NCBI GenBank assembly: GCA_037382065.1
Contig: JARRQF010000115.1
Span: 1-10,485, forward strand
Origin: Thiodiazotropha sp037382065
Lineage (GTDB): Bacteria; Pseudomonadota; Gammaproteobacteria; Chromatiales; Chromatiaceae
DNA length: 10,485 nt
Reading direction: 5' to 3'
Positions 1 to 6,400 of the stretch are shown one piece after another (position 1 is the stretch's first letter; every line of letters begins with the position of its first letter). Position numbers and translations under genes: made by a program. The notes beneath the pieces are model-generated. The model had not been told where the DNA came from. It saw only the letters and a list, made by a program, of their open reading frames with translations, and ran no database searches.

Positions 1-96
1 CCACTCAATCTCAGAAAGCGCCAAGCATTCGCATGACACATTTCATGATAGTGGTGTAAGCTGCGCTTACGCTATTTTATATCCCCCTCACCCTGG

Positions 97-119
97 CCCT
101 CTCCCGCAAGGGGAGAGGG
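97..119. repeat. Inverted repeat, C/T-rich over G/A-rich
   Basis: The arms CCCTCTCCC (97-105) and GGGAGAGGG (111-119) pair perfectly over nine bases around a five-base loop. The flanking C-rich sequence (CCCTCACCCTGG) resembles dispersed intergenic palindromes common in proteobacterial genomes. That family assignment is from memory and needs a copy count in the genome. Confidence 0.55.
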
Positions 120-200
120 GATGCGGAGTTTGAATCCTGGCGTGAACAAGCCCTTGGGTGCCACACAGTAAGCTGATGTTTACGATGCGCTTGAAAAGTA

Positions 201-226
201 GACACCCTCTCCCCTTGGAGGGTGTC
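201..226. repeat. Inverted repeat, nine-base perfect stem
   Basis: GACACCCTC (201-209) pairs with GAGGGTGTC (218-226) around an eight-base loop. The CCCTCTCCCCTT core echoes the repeat at 97-119, so the two may be diverged parts of one dispersed element. Confidence 0.5.
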
Positions 227-273
227 GCAAAAGTCATAGGGTGGGGTTCTATCCCACCATTAAGAAATGAAAT

Positions 274-361
274 GTAGGATGTGGTGAGGTACGAACCGCA
301 TCATGGATGCTCGTGAGCCACCCCACTATTGATGCGGTTCGCACCGCTCACCGCATCCTAC
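274..361. repeat. 88-base near-perfect hairpin element
   Basis: The left arm (274-303) and the reverse complement of the right arm (330-361) both begin GTAGGATG, share GGTGAG, and end in the identical twelve-mer CGAACCGCATCA. They differ by two substitutions and a two-base indel, giving a stem of about 30 pairs around a 26-base loop. Such GTAGGATGxGGTGAG...CGAACCGCATC palindromes resemble REP or MITE-like intergenic repeats of gammaproteobacteria. No target-site duplication is obvious. It lies about 75 bases past the stop of the EF-hand gene and could stabilise or attenuate the operon transcript. Confidence 0.75.
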
Positions 362-437
362 GCAATCACAAATTTTATAGCGTATTCAAAATAGGAGGCA
401 TCAAATCAAACAAGCCCTGGTCGGCGCGATTAATGTA

Positions 438-1028
438 CTAAGGCATCTGTCTGTGGGAGAGTTGGGCGGCATAGAACTCTTCGCTTGAGACTACTCCATC
501 CCCATTGCTATCGATACTGCTGAATGATGGTGCATTCTTCAGATTGCGCATCTGGTAACCCTGCATGGCGCGTTCGCGAATTCGATTCGCTCTGGCCTGT
601 TCAAACTCTTCCTGCTGCAGGACACCATTACCATCCAGGTCAAATTCACTGAAGGTGGGCATGTTGCGGCCCCTACCACCTCCTCTCATCTGCCCTGTCG
701 CCTGACCAGATCTTCTCTGTGACTGGTGGTTGCGCTGCCCATCAGCAAGCTCAGCAGGACTCAAAGTACCATTGGCATCCACATCGAAAGTTGAAAAAAC
801 GGGCGGATCCATCTGACGTCTCGCTGAATTTCCCTGTGGGCTTGAAGTTCTGAGTCGTGAGGCATGAACCGCTTCGAACTCCTGCGGCGTAATGCTGCCA
901 TTTCCATCCTGGTCAAAAACTTCGAATGGTAATGGTCCTCGAGTCAGCGCTGCTGGCGTCTGTGCATAAATCAGCCCAACTACAGCAAATAACATTCCTA
1001 TACCTATAGATGTTTTCAGAGTTTTCAT
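438..1028 (-). CDS. Secreted protein with four EF-hand motifs
   Basis: This is a 196-residue exported protein, probably periplasmic, that should bind calcium. Residues 1-22 form a Sec signal peptide with a likely cut after IYA. Four EF-hand loops start at D39 (DQDGNGSITPQE), D82 (DVDANGTLSPAE), D130 (DLDGNGVLQQEE) and D173 (DSNGDGVVSSEE). All keep the acidic first position, the central glycine and the final Glu. A Gly/Arg/Gln-rich linker (about 101-122) separates the two pairs. The ATG at 1028 is preferred over an upstream in-frame start at 1085: an AAGGAA ribosome site precedes it and the signal peptide begins there. It is the last gene of the minus-strand block, 139 bases after the histidine kinase. 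The molecular role is unknown; calcium binding is family knowledge, and a link to the kinase is inference. Confidence 0.85.
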   Translation of the reverse strand: MKTLKTSIGIGMLFAVVGLIYAQTPAALTRGPLPFEVFDQDGNGSITPQEFEAVHASRLRTSSPQGNSARRQMDPPVFSTFDVDANGTLSPAELADGQRNHQSQRRSGQATGQMRGGGRGRNMPTFSEFDLDGNGVLQQEEFEQARANRIRERAMQGYQMRNLKNAPSFSSIDSNGDGVVSSEEFYAAQLSHRQMP

Positions 1029-1167
1029 AATTACTTTCCTTAAATAATATTGTGCTGCGGCATCACGCCCTGACACTTCACACATCTACATCGGTCAGAT
1101 TCCCTTCTTCCCCCCTATTTTTATTCTAAGCAAGCAAGCTGAACTATCCCTGAAAACCGCCAATCTA

Positions 1168-2505
1168 CTACATATTAATCGTCACACGAACTCTAAGACC
1201 CTGTAGCGATGGAGAGCGATCAAACACAATGCCACCACCATAGAGTTTGGCGATATCCATTGCAATCGATAGCCCCAGTCCATAACCTTCGACACTCTCA
1301 TCAAGTCGGCTGCCACGCTGAGCCAGGTGTTTTAAATCCTCATCGGAGAGCGCCTTGCCATTATCCTCCACCAAAAGCTGTATCCTGGTAGTGCCGCGTA
1401 TTTCCACTCTGACCTCTGACGTCGCCCATTTAAAAGCGTTATCCAGCAGGTTTCCCATTAACTCGAACATATCCTCCCGATCACCGAACATCGGCACCTC
1501 TTGGTTAATATGTCGGTCCACAACCAATTGCCGCTCCTGATGGATCTGCTCGACTACTTGAATCAAATCATTGAGATCCTGGTGTGGGTTGAATCGCTGG
1601 CTGGGAGTACCTCTACCCGCCATACGCGCCCGTTTTAACTCTCGCTCAATGAGTAGCCGAATGCGCTCCGCCTGTGCCCCGGCCACTCCCCCCTCACCCT
1701 GTTGCGCTTCTTCTGGTAGATGATCGAAATAACGGGCCAGCAGATTGAGTGGTCCCTTTAGAGCATGGGCCAGATTTCCCAGAGCATTACGCGATCGTTC
1801 ATTTCGCTGAATCAACAGTTTCAAGAGGTGGTTAACTTCACTGACCAACGGCTTAATCTCAGCCGGTACATCGTCATTAATACCCTCCCCACCCGATTCC
1901 CCCAGCTGTTTAATTTCAGCACGCAGTGGTTCCAACCTGAGGAATGATCGTCTCACAACCCAGTGTTGTAACAACAGCAACAGCACTAGACCGCCAAGTG
2001 AGAGCAGCGCAAAGTTAATAAGAAAACCTTTCCGTTGTTCATCCATCGGGGTGATATCCTCAGCCACGGCAATCGTCAGATCCGCACCGGCTTTGTGAAA
2101 ACCGCTCACCCATACCAGCAACTGCTGTCCATCGGGTCCGTCAAGATGGAGACGTTGACTATTGCCAGTATTGATCTGGGGTATCTGCAGTTTAAAATCC
2201 CATAGGGAACGGGAGACCACCTCATGAACATCACCTATTTTAATGATGTAATAGTGACCGGAAAAGGGTTGTAGATAGATCTGATTAATGCGTGCAGGAC
2301 GCACCTTCATTCTGTTATTCTTGAGAATGAGGGAACCCAATAAAGCCTGAGCATCATGTTCGAGGCGAGAAGCAATAAAGTCCTCAGTCATCGTTTGCAG
2401 AATACGACTGCCCATCACCCAGAGTAGCAACATCAATAGAATCAGACTTAAGGCAAGCCCCAGATGCAGCCGTTGTTCGAGAGAGTCAGTCTGGAATACC
2501 GACAT
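1168..2505 (-). CDS. PhoQ-like sensor histidine kinase
   Basis: This is an inner-membrane sensor kinase of 445 residues that should phosphorylate the response regulator encoded just upstream. Membrane helices lie at about 11-36 and 161-183, bracketing a periplasmic sensor domain of about 125 residues. A HAMP-like linker follows, then the dimerisation helix with phospho-acceptor H247 in NLAHALKGPL. That H-box resembles the PhoQ/QseC type. The ATPase domain shows the N-box (N356 in NLLDNAFKW), the G1 box VEDNG (379-383) and the G2 box GYGLGLSI (407-414), so it looks catalytically intact. The ATG at 2505 overlaps the regulator's 3' end by 20 bases, which suggests translational coupling. The sensor domain lacks the long acidic run of enterobacterial PhoQ, so its ligand cannot be read from sequence. 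Confidence 0.93.
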   Translation of the reverse strand: MSVFQTDSLEQRLHLGLALSLILLMLLLWVMGSRILQTMTEDFIASRLEHDAQALLGSLILKNNRMKVRPARINQIYLQPFSGHYYIIKIGDVHEVVSRSLWDFKLQIPQINTGNSQRLHLDGPDGQQLLVWVSGFHKAGADLTIAVAEDITPMDEQRKGFLINFALLSLGGLVLLLLLQHWVVRRSFLRLEPLRAEIKQLGESGGEGINDDVPAEIKPLVSEVNHLLKLLIQRNERSRNALGNLAHALKGPLNLLARYFDHLPEEAQQGEGGVAGAQAERIRLLIERELKRARMAGRGTPSQRFNPHQDLNDLIQVVEQIHQERQLVVDRHINQEVPMFGDREDMFELMGNLLDNAFKWATSEVRVEIRGTTRIQLLVEDNGKALSDEDLKHLAQRGSRLDESVEGYGLGLSIAMDIAKLYGGGIVFDRSPSLQGLRVRVTINM

Positions 2506-3154
2506 AAAGATAACCTTGCCCGCGACGTGTCTCGATGACCTGTTTGCCTAATTTATCGCGTAGTCGACGAATATAGACCTCAATCAGATTACTGTCACGA
2601 TCAAAATCCTGTTCGTAGACATGCTCAGTCAGTCGAGTCTTAGAGAGTATCTTGCCACGGTTCAGCATCAAGTAGCGTAGCAGGCGAAACTCTGTACCGG
2701 TCAGGTCTAAGGATTCACCTGACGGTGTGAAGACCTGCTGATGGTCCTCATCCAATTTGAGCCTCCCCGATTCAATCATTTGACCGACATTCTCATGAGA
2801 ACGACGAATCATAGCCTGGATACGCGCAATCAACTCCTCCACATGAAAGGGTTTGCCAAGGTAGTCATCAGCCCCCGCCTTAAAACCAGCCACCTTCTCG
2901 TGCCAGGCATCCCGGGCAGTGAGCACAATCACGGGGGTTTGATTGCCTGTGGTGCGCCACTCACTGAGCACCTCCAGACCAGGTTTCACTGGTAGTCCAA
3001 GATCAAGCACGATCAGGTCATAAGCAACTTCATTACCCATAAACTCCGCATCACGCCCGTCCTCGGCGAGATCGACCGCATAGCCTTGCCGTTCAAGATC
3101 CTTTTTTAAAGATAACGAGAGTAGTGCATCATCTTCCACAAGCAGCAATCGCAA
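2486..3154 (-). CDS. OmpR/PhoP-family response regulator
   Basis: This is a 222-residue DNA-binding response regulator and the likely partner of the adjacent kinase. The receiver domain (about 1-115) has the acidic pocket E7-D8-D9, the phospho-acceptor D51 in VLDLGLP, T79 and K101. The C-terminal winged helix (about 125-218) carries the OmpR-type signature LTGTEFRLLRYLM and the recognition region SNLIEVYIRRLRDKLG. The start is a TTG at 3154: a GGAGG site sits eight bases upstream, inside the 3' end of the PepSY gene, and the receiver fold begins at once (MRLLLVEDD). It starts three bases after the PepSY stop and overlaps the kinase start. Its closest known types are PhoP and QseB; the target genes, perhaps this operon, are not shown by sequence. 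Confidence 0.93.
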   Translation of the reverse strand: MRLLLVEDDALLSLSLKKDLERQGYAVDLAEDGRDAEFMGNEVAYDLIVLDLGLPVKPGLEVLSEWRTTGNQTPVIVLTARDAWHEKVAGFKAGADDYLGKPFHVEELIARIQAMIRRSHENVGQMIESGRLKLDEDHQQVFTPSGESLDLTGTEFRLLRYLMLNRGKILSKTRLTEHVYEQDFDRDSNLIEVYIRRLRDKLGKQVIETRRGQGYLYVGIPD

Positions 3155-3157
3155 AGG

Positions 3158-3454
3158 TCAATCCTCCAGTTCCTGTTCCAGAATCTCACCAGAAACAGCA
3201 TCAACCTTCAGCTCTTGCACATGGCCATAAGCATCCAGCAACTCAATTTCATAAATAACCTTATGCCCTTCATGATCGAATTCCACTTCGAGAATCTCTC
3301 CTGGCTGTATTGACTGAAGCTGTTTGAGGATCATCTCCAGTGGTTGAATCTTTCCCTCCGCTGCCAGACGTCGGGCTTCAAGATACGAGTCATCAGCAAA
3401 GACACTGCCCATTATCAACAGGCTGCTAAGCAAAATATCGATGACGATGCGCAT
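3158..3454 (-). CDS. Small periplasmic PepSY-domain protein
   Basis: This is a 98-residue exported protein. A signal peptide covers about residues 1-20 with a likely cut after VFA. The mature part fits one PepSY domain: the helical stretch EARRLAAEGKIQPLEMIL, then strands around LEVEFDHEGHKVIYEIELLD, and the typical ending VDAVSGEILEQE. PepSY proteins often sit next to two-component systems or membrane-bound redox proteins and are thought to modulate a periplasmic partner; the exact activity is unknown. The gene lies between the diheme cytochrome (17-base gap) and the response regulator (three-base gap), so it is almost surely cotranscribed. An accessory role for the kinase sensor domain is inference. 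Confidence 0.85.
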   Translation of the reverse strand: MRIVIDILLSSLLIMGSVFADDSYLEARRLAAEGKIQPLEMILKQLQSIQPGEILEVEFDHEGHKVIYEIELLDAYGHVQELKVDAVSGEILEQELED

Positions 3455-3471
3455 CTTGTAGGCCTATTCTG

Positions 3472-4062
3472 TCAATCTTCCCAACGACCGACACCAGGAA
3501 TCCTGATCTCGTGTTCATTGAATGAACCTTGCATCGCCCGCGTATGACAACTATCGCAGTTTGCAAAAGAGATTTTTTCACCCTTATTATTCAGCACACT
3601 GACAGGAATCTTCCGGTGCTCATGGCGAAAAAAGGCAGTCTCAGTAATGCGCTTTGGGTTAGGTTTATAGCGTAGCGACCACATCACCTTATTGGGTATC
3701 TCGCGATCAATGTTTCCAGCAGCATTGGCATCGAGGTATGCCGCGATATTTTGGGTGTCTTCATCAGAGAGTTCGGCATTTTCACCAAAATGTTCACTAA
3801 GTCCTGCCATAATTTCCTGCCAACTCTTTGCGGGTAAAAATCCTGGTTGAAAAGGAAAGTGGCAACTGCCGCACTCCTCCTGATAGCGTTTACTTTGCTC
3901 AGTATTGAATGCCATATGCTGCGGCTTAAACCAATGAGAAAGAAATCCTCTCTCATGTTTTTCATGCGCTTCATGCTCATCTCGATCAGCCAACACCAAA
4001 CCAGTGCCGATTAGCATAATAACAGTCAGCGGCACCACGAATAGAACCATATTCATTTTCAT
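3472..4062 (-). CDS. Periplasmic diheme cytochrome c (DHC type)
   Basis: This is a 196-residue exported cytochrome with two covalent haem sites, CGSCH (64-68) and CDSCH (169-173). A signal peptide covers about residues 1-25, ending near LVLA, and a His/Glu-rich stretch (DEHEAHEKHERG) follows. The spacing of the two haem motifs and the close pairing with an SHP gene match the DHC family, known from Rhodobacter and Shewanella as the electron donor to SHP. It should carry electrons in the periplasm from the cytochrome b encoded in the same block. A GGAGAGG site lies five bases before the ATG at 4062. The gene is 28 bases after the SHP stop and 17 before the PepSY start. The family call is firm from the context; the donor role is inferred from relatives. 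Confidence 0.88.
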   Translation of the reverse strand: MKMNMVLFVVPLTVIMLIGTGLVLADRDEHEAHEKHERGFLSHWFKPQHMAFNTEQSKRYQEECGSCHFPFQPGFLPAKSWQEIMAGLSEHFGENAELSDEDTQNIAAYLDANAAGNIDREIPNKVMWSLRYKPNPKRITETAFFRHEHRKIPVSVLNNKGEKISFANCDSCHTRAMQGSFNEHEIRIPGVGRWED

Positions 4063-4090
4063 TTCAACCTCTCCACAACTTATCTTAGTT

Positions 4091-4492
4091 TTATTGCTGA
4101 CGCAGGTAGACGAGAAAATCGCCTTTCTCCTGTGGCGTACAGGTGCGCCCCAAGGTCCAGTGACAATTACGCTTGAACCACTTTTCGATTTTTTTGCTGT
4201 CGGTCAGTCGCTTAAAATTAACCGAAGGCGCCATAGGATCGATCTTCTTACCTGTTTTCGCGTGCTTGCCTGGCATGCTCAGATCACTTGTGTGGCAGTC
4301 AGTACAGCTGCGTTTTTTACCACTCTTACTGTTTTGATTGGATTGCTTCCAGTTCATCTCTCCCTGGTCAGGTGAAAAGTTGCCAGCACCTTGTTGGCGA
4401 TATTGTTCAAGCAGGGTATCGATAGCATCGGCCTGGACCAGCAACGGTAGCAATAACATCACCATAGCAAAAACTATTTGTTTACTTAACAT
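4091..4492 (-). CDS. shp: SHP-type monoheme cytochrome c (DUF1924)
   Basis: This is a 133-residue exported cytochrome with one haem motif, CTDCH (63-67). The signal peptide probably ends after LLVQA (residue 21), leaving a mature protein of about 112 residues. The C-terminal KRNCHWTLGRTC contains N109 and a Cys pair, C110 and C118. In Rhodobacter sphaeroides SHP the sixth haem ligand is an asparagine, Asn88, that swings away to let oxygen or NO bind, and a disulfide lies nearby. With the predicted cut, N109 becomes mature residue 88, matching well. The adjacent DHC and cytochrome b genes support the call. A GAGG site lies eight bases before the ATG. The physiological substrate of SHP is unsettled; oxygen or NO handling is the usual proposal. 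Confidence 0.88.
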   Translation of the reverse strand: MLSKQIVFAMVMLLLPLLVQADAIDTLLEQYRQQGAGNFSPDQGEMNWKQSNQNSKSGKKRSCTDCHTSDLSMPGKHAKTGKKIDPMAPSVNFKRLTDSKKIEKWFKRNCHWTLGRTCTPQEKGDFLVYLRQQ

Positions 4493-4579
4493 CGTCTCAT
4501 CCTCATCTTCAACCCCAGGCTAATTGGGTCGTGTAAAAATTAATCTTTGTGGCTGAATCAAAACTGAAAACTAACTGAT

Positions 4580-5143
4580 TCAGACTCGTTTTCTTCCTGT
4601 AAACATCGATCGCACCAAGTTTTCCTTGTGTACCAAGGATTCAAAAGCGACTCCCCCCAAATGAACGACCACCAGCAGCAGCGTGAAATTCGCAAAAAAC
4701 TCATGCACTTCTTCAAACCATTCACTGCCATAACTGCTGGCTGTCAGGAATAGCCCAGTGAGTGGCCCCGATCCCACCGAGCCATAGGCCAGCATGCCGG
4801 TTAACACCGTCGCCACCAGGGAAAGCAGTAGCGCCACAATCATCGCCCCGCCAGCGGGGTTATGGCCGATATAGCGTCTGGCGCGAAACTTGGTGAGATT
4901 TATCAAGTAGTTAATCACGGTGGTGGGAGATTTAATAAAATTGCTAAAGCGGGCGTAACGCGGTCCGACAACACCCCAAACCAGCCGAAACAATAGCAAT
5001 GAACCGATTAAATACCCGGCATAGCTGTGCAGGGAGATCCATTCATCCTCAGTCAGAAACGCAACCACAAATGCGCCGACCAATAGCCAGTGAAAAAGCC
5101 TGATCAGAGGATCCCAAACATCGATTTCTGTATTGTTATTCAT
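4580..5143 (-). CDS. Cytochrome b561-type membrane protein
   Basis: This is a b-type cytochrome of about 187 residues with four membrane helices, of the family that includes hydrogenase cytochrome b subunits. It should pass electrons from quinol to the periplasmic diheme cytochrome. Candidate haem ligands, numbered from the ATG at 5146, are H19 (RLFHW), H40 (SLHSYAGY), H148 (EEVHEF) and H162 (VVHLGG), with the usual YIGHNPAGG loop at 92-100. Two adjacent ATGs lie at 5146 and 5143. GGAGG sits three bases before the first and six before the second, so the second is chosen, with little certainty. It is the first gene of the minus-strand block, separated by 87 bases from SHP, and it begins beside a large palindrome. 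The quinol role is inferred from the family. Confidence 0.9.
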   Translation of the reverse strand: MNNNTEIDVWDPLIRLFHWLLVGAFVVAFLTEDEWISLHSYAGYLIGSLLLFRLVWGVVGPRYARFSNFIKSPTTVINYLINLTKFRARRYIGHNPAGGAMIVALLLSLVATVLTGMLAYGSVGSGPLTGLFLTASSYGSEWFEEVHEFFANFTLLLVVVHLGGVAFESLVHKENLVRSMFTGRKRV

Positions 5144-5155
5144 CATTTACCTCCA

Positions 5156-5168
5156 ATTAAAATTTAAT
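5156..5168. promoter_or_regulatory. Small AT palindrome beside cytochrome b start
   Basis: ATTAAA and TTTAAT flank a central A, just upstream of the GGAGG ribosome site of the cytochrome b gene. Its place fits an operator or leader element. AT palindromes of this size can arise by chance, so this is tentative. Confidence 0.2.
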
Positions 5169-5178
5169 AACAGGCCAT

Positions 5179-5266
5179 CGTGTGTTGGCTCACGGACAGC
5201 GTTATCAAAACTTGTTGTAGATGTGCTACAACGGCGTTTTGATGCCTTGCCGAAAGCTGGCACACG
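5179..5266. repeat. Nested palindrome in the divergent promoter region
   Basis: Three sets of arms nest around one centre: CGTGTG (5179-5184) with CACACG (5261-5266), ATCAAAAC (5204-5211) with GTTTTGAT (5236-5243), and GTTGTAG (5214-5220) with CTACAAC (5226-5232), closed by a five-base loop. The outer segment is only partly paired. It lies between the divergent cytochrome b and beta-barrel genes. It may be a dispersed hairpin element, or a regulatory or transcript structure upstream of the cytochrome operon. Confidence 0.65.
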
Positions 5267-5424
5267 ACGATTGAGTGTCGTAATACTCATGCTCTGACTA
5301 GTAAGTTTCGCAATGGATGATGAAATCAAACTGAATTAGCCCAAGAATTTTGGTGTGGTATGCTTCTCTAGAAAATGTGCCGAATACCCGATCCATTTAG
5401 CATGATGAGATAGTTGTTTTTTCA

Positions 5425-6030
5425 ATGATCAGAATTCTACTGCTAACAACCATTTTAATGAGTTCAGCTCTTCCCTCTTCTGCAATAGCCGATAAAGGGT
5501 TAGAACTCACACCATTTATCGGCTATCGATTCGGTGGCAGTTTCAATAATGAGATCATCAATCGATCAATGGATGTCGATGAACAAGGCAGTTGGGGGTT
5601 AGTCATCAGCGCTCCCACCGCTTCTAACAAAGGTTATGAAATTCTCTATTCCCATCAGGATAGTCATCTAATCGATAAGAACACCCCCGAAGAGCGTTTC
5701 GATCTCGACATTCACTATCTTCAGTTAGTGGGTAGTGTCGATGTCAATTATCGATATTTCACTGCCTTCTACAACGGTGGCCTTGGCCTGACCTATATGA
5801 ACCCAGGACAGAGTGGTTTCAATAATGAAACCCGCCTCTCCCTAAGTTTGGGTGGCGGTCTCAAATGGTACCTTACTGATCAAGTCGGTATTCGGCTCGA
5901 AATCAGGGGGTACGGCACCCTATTCAATACCAGCGGCTCGTTATTCTGCCATGGAGGGTGTGATCTGGCATTAAAGAGCGACCTGTTTCCTCAATTTGAA
6001 ACCAATCTCGGTTTGATCTTTCGCTTTTAA
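5425..6030 (+). CDS. Outer-membrane beta-barrel protein
   Basis: This is a 201-residue protein likely to sit in the outer membrane as a small, eight-strand-type barrel. A signal peptide covers residues 1-22 with a cut after AIA. The mature part has alternating hydrophobic strands (ELTPFIGYRFGG, GYEILYSHQDS, YLQLVGSVDVNYRY, LSLSLGGGLKWYL, VGIRLEIRGYG). It ends in NLGLIFRF, the C-terminal Phe signature read by the BAM assembly machinery. A pair of cysteines in a late loop, C175 and C179 (CHGGC), may form a disulfide. The ATG at 5425 has no strong ribosome site; an extended -10-like TGGTATGCT lies at 5356-5364. It is divergent from the cytochrome block and ends at a terminator, so it is probably monocistronic. 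Its function is unknown. Confidence 0.82.
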   Translation: MIRILLLTTILMSSALPSSAIADKGLELTPFIGYRFGGSFNNEIINRSMDVDEQGSWGLVISAPTASNKGYEILYSHQDSHLIDKNTPEERFDLDIHYLQLVGSVDVNYRYFTAFYNGGLGLTYMNPGQSGFNNETRLSLSLGGGLKWYLTDQVGIRLEIRGYGTLFNTSGSLFCHGGCDLALKSDLFPQFETNLGLIFRF

Positions 6031-6048
6031 GAGATAACCGTGACTACT

Positions 6049-6074
6049 CCCCGCCCGCATTGGGCGAGGGTTTT
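6049..6074 (+). terminator. Rho-independent terminator after the barrel gene
   Basis: CCCCGCCC (6049-6056) pairs with GGGCGAGGG (6062-6070), with one bulged A, around a five-base loop, and TTTT follows. It starts 19 bases after the stop codon of the beta-barrel gene. The T-run is short but the stem is strong. Confidence 0.75.
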
Positions 6075-6400
6075 CGGGCTATTCTGCTAAAAAGACCAGA
6101 CAGAAGATATTTTATTAAAAATCAATAACTTGATATTAAAATTAGAGCGGTCACCTTATTTTTTAGGATAATCAGACGCGCCATTCAGAGAAAAGCTATT
6201 TTCGATGCGTGCCTAACACAAATTCACCTCAAGTTTCCTCTTCCAATGCCGAAAAAAATACAATCAACCTAGTTTCTCACACTAAATTAGTGTGATGGCT
6301 CTCTCTGGTACTGGTTTGCACATTTATCATAGAGAAGTAGAGGTCCAGGAAGGAAGCTAGAGGGAATCTATCACTTCGAATAACTCATTTGGTGATCAAA
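6075..6400. other. Intergenic region upstream of the chemotaxis receptor
   Basis: No coding sequence is supported. The region is AT-rich up to about 6290. It contains the palindrome at 6277-6295 and a purine-rich stretch at about 6332-6364. I found no clear flagellar sigma-28 promoter (TAAA with a spaced GCCGATAA) for the receptor gene. Confidence 0.5.
6277..6295. promoter_or_regulatory. Operator-like 19-base palindrome
   Basis: TCACACTAA and TTAGTGTGA are perfect inverted arms around a central A. It lies 105 bases before the receptor start, where a repressor or activator dimer could bind. The size and symmetry fit a helix-turn-helix dimer site. There is no T-run after it, so it is unlikely to be a terminator. 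The binding protein is unknown. Confidence 0.4.

Larger units (their letters stand above)
1..437. other. Gene-free region with clustered palindromes
   Basis: No convincing coding sequence is seen here on either strand. Any gene ending at the left edge cannot be identified from the few open codons available. The region instead holds at least five inverted repeats: GTAAGC/GCTTAC at 56-70, CCCTCTCCC/GGGAGAGGG at 97-119, GACACCCTC/GAGGGTGTC at 201-226, GGTGGG/CCCACC at 240-258, and the large hairpin at 274-361. It lies downstream of the minus-strand operon, so some of these may end or protect that transcript. None is followed by a clear T-run in the operon's direction. Confidence 0.6.

Noticed and set aside
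5179..5266. Integron attC site
   Set aside because: The arms do not fit the attC core pattern and no integrase or cassette structure is present.
5147..5329. A 60-residue minus-strand open frame directly upstream of the cytochrome b gene
   Set aside because: It overlies the nested palindrome, has low-complexity Ser/Thr/Arg composition and no domain or good ribosome site, so the frame is probably accidental.
6296..6400. Cyclic di-GMP riboswitch before the chemotaxis receptor
   Set aside because: The conserved GEMM core segments were looked for and not found.
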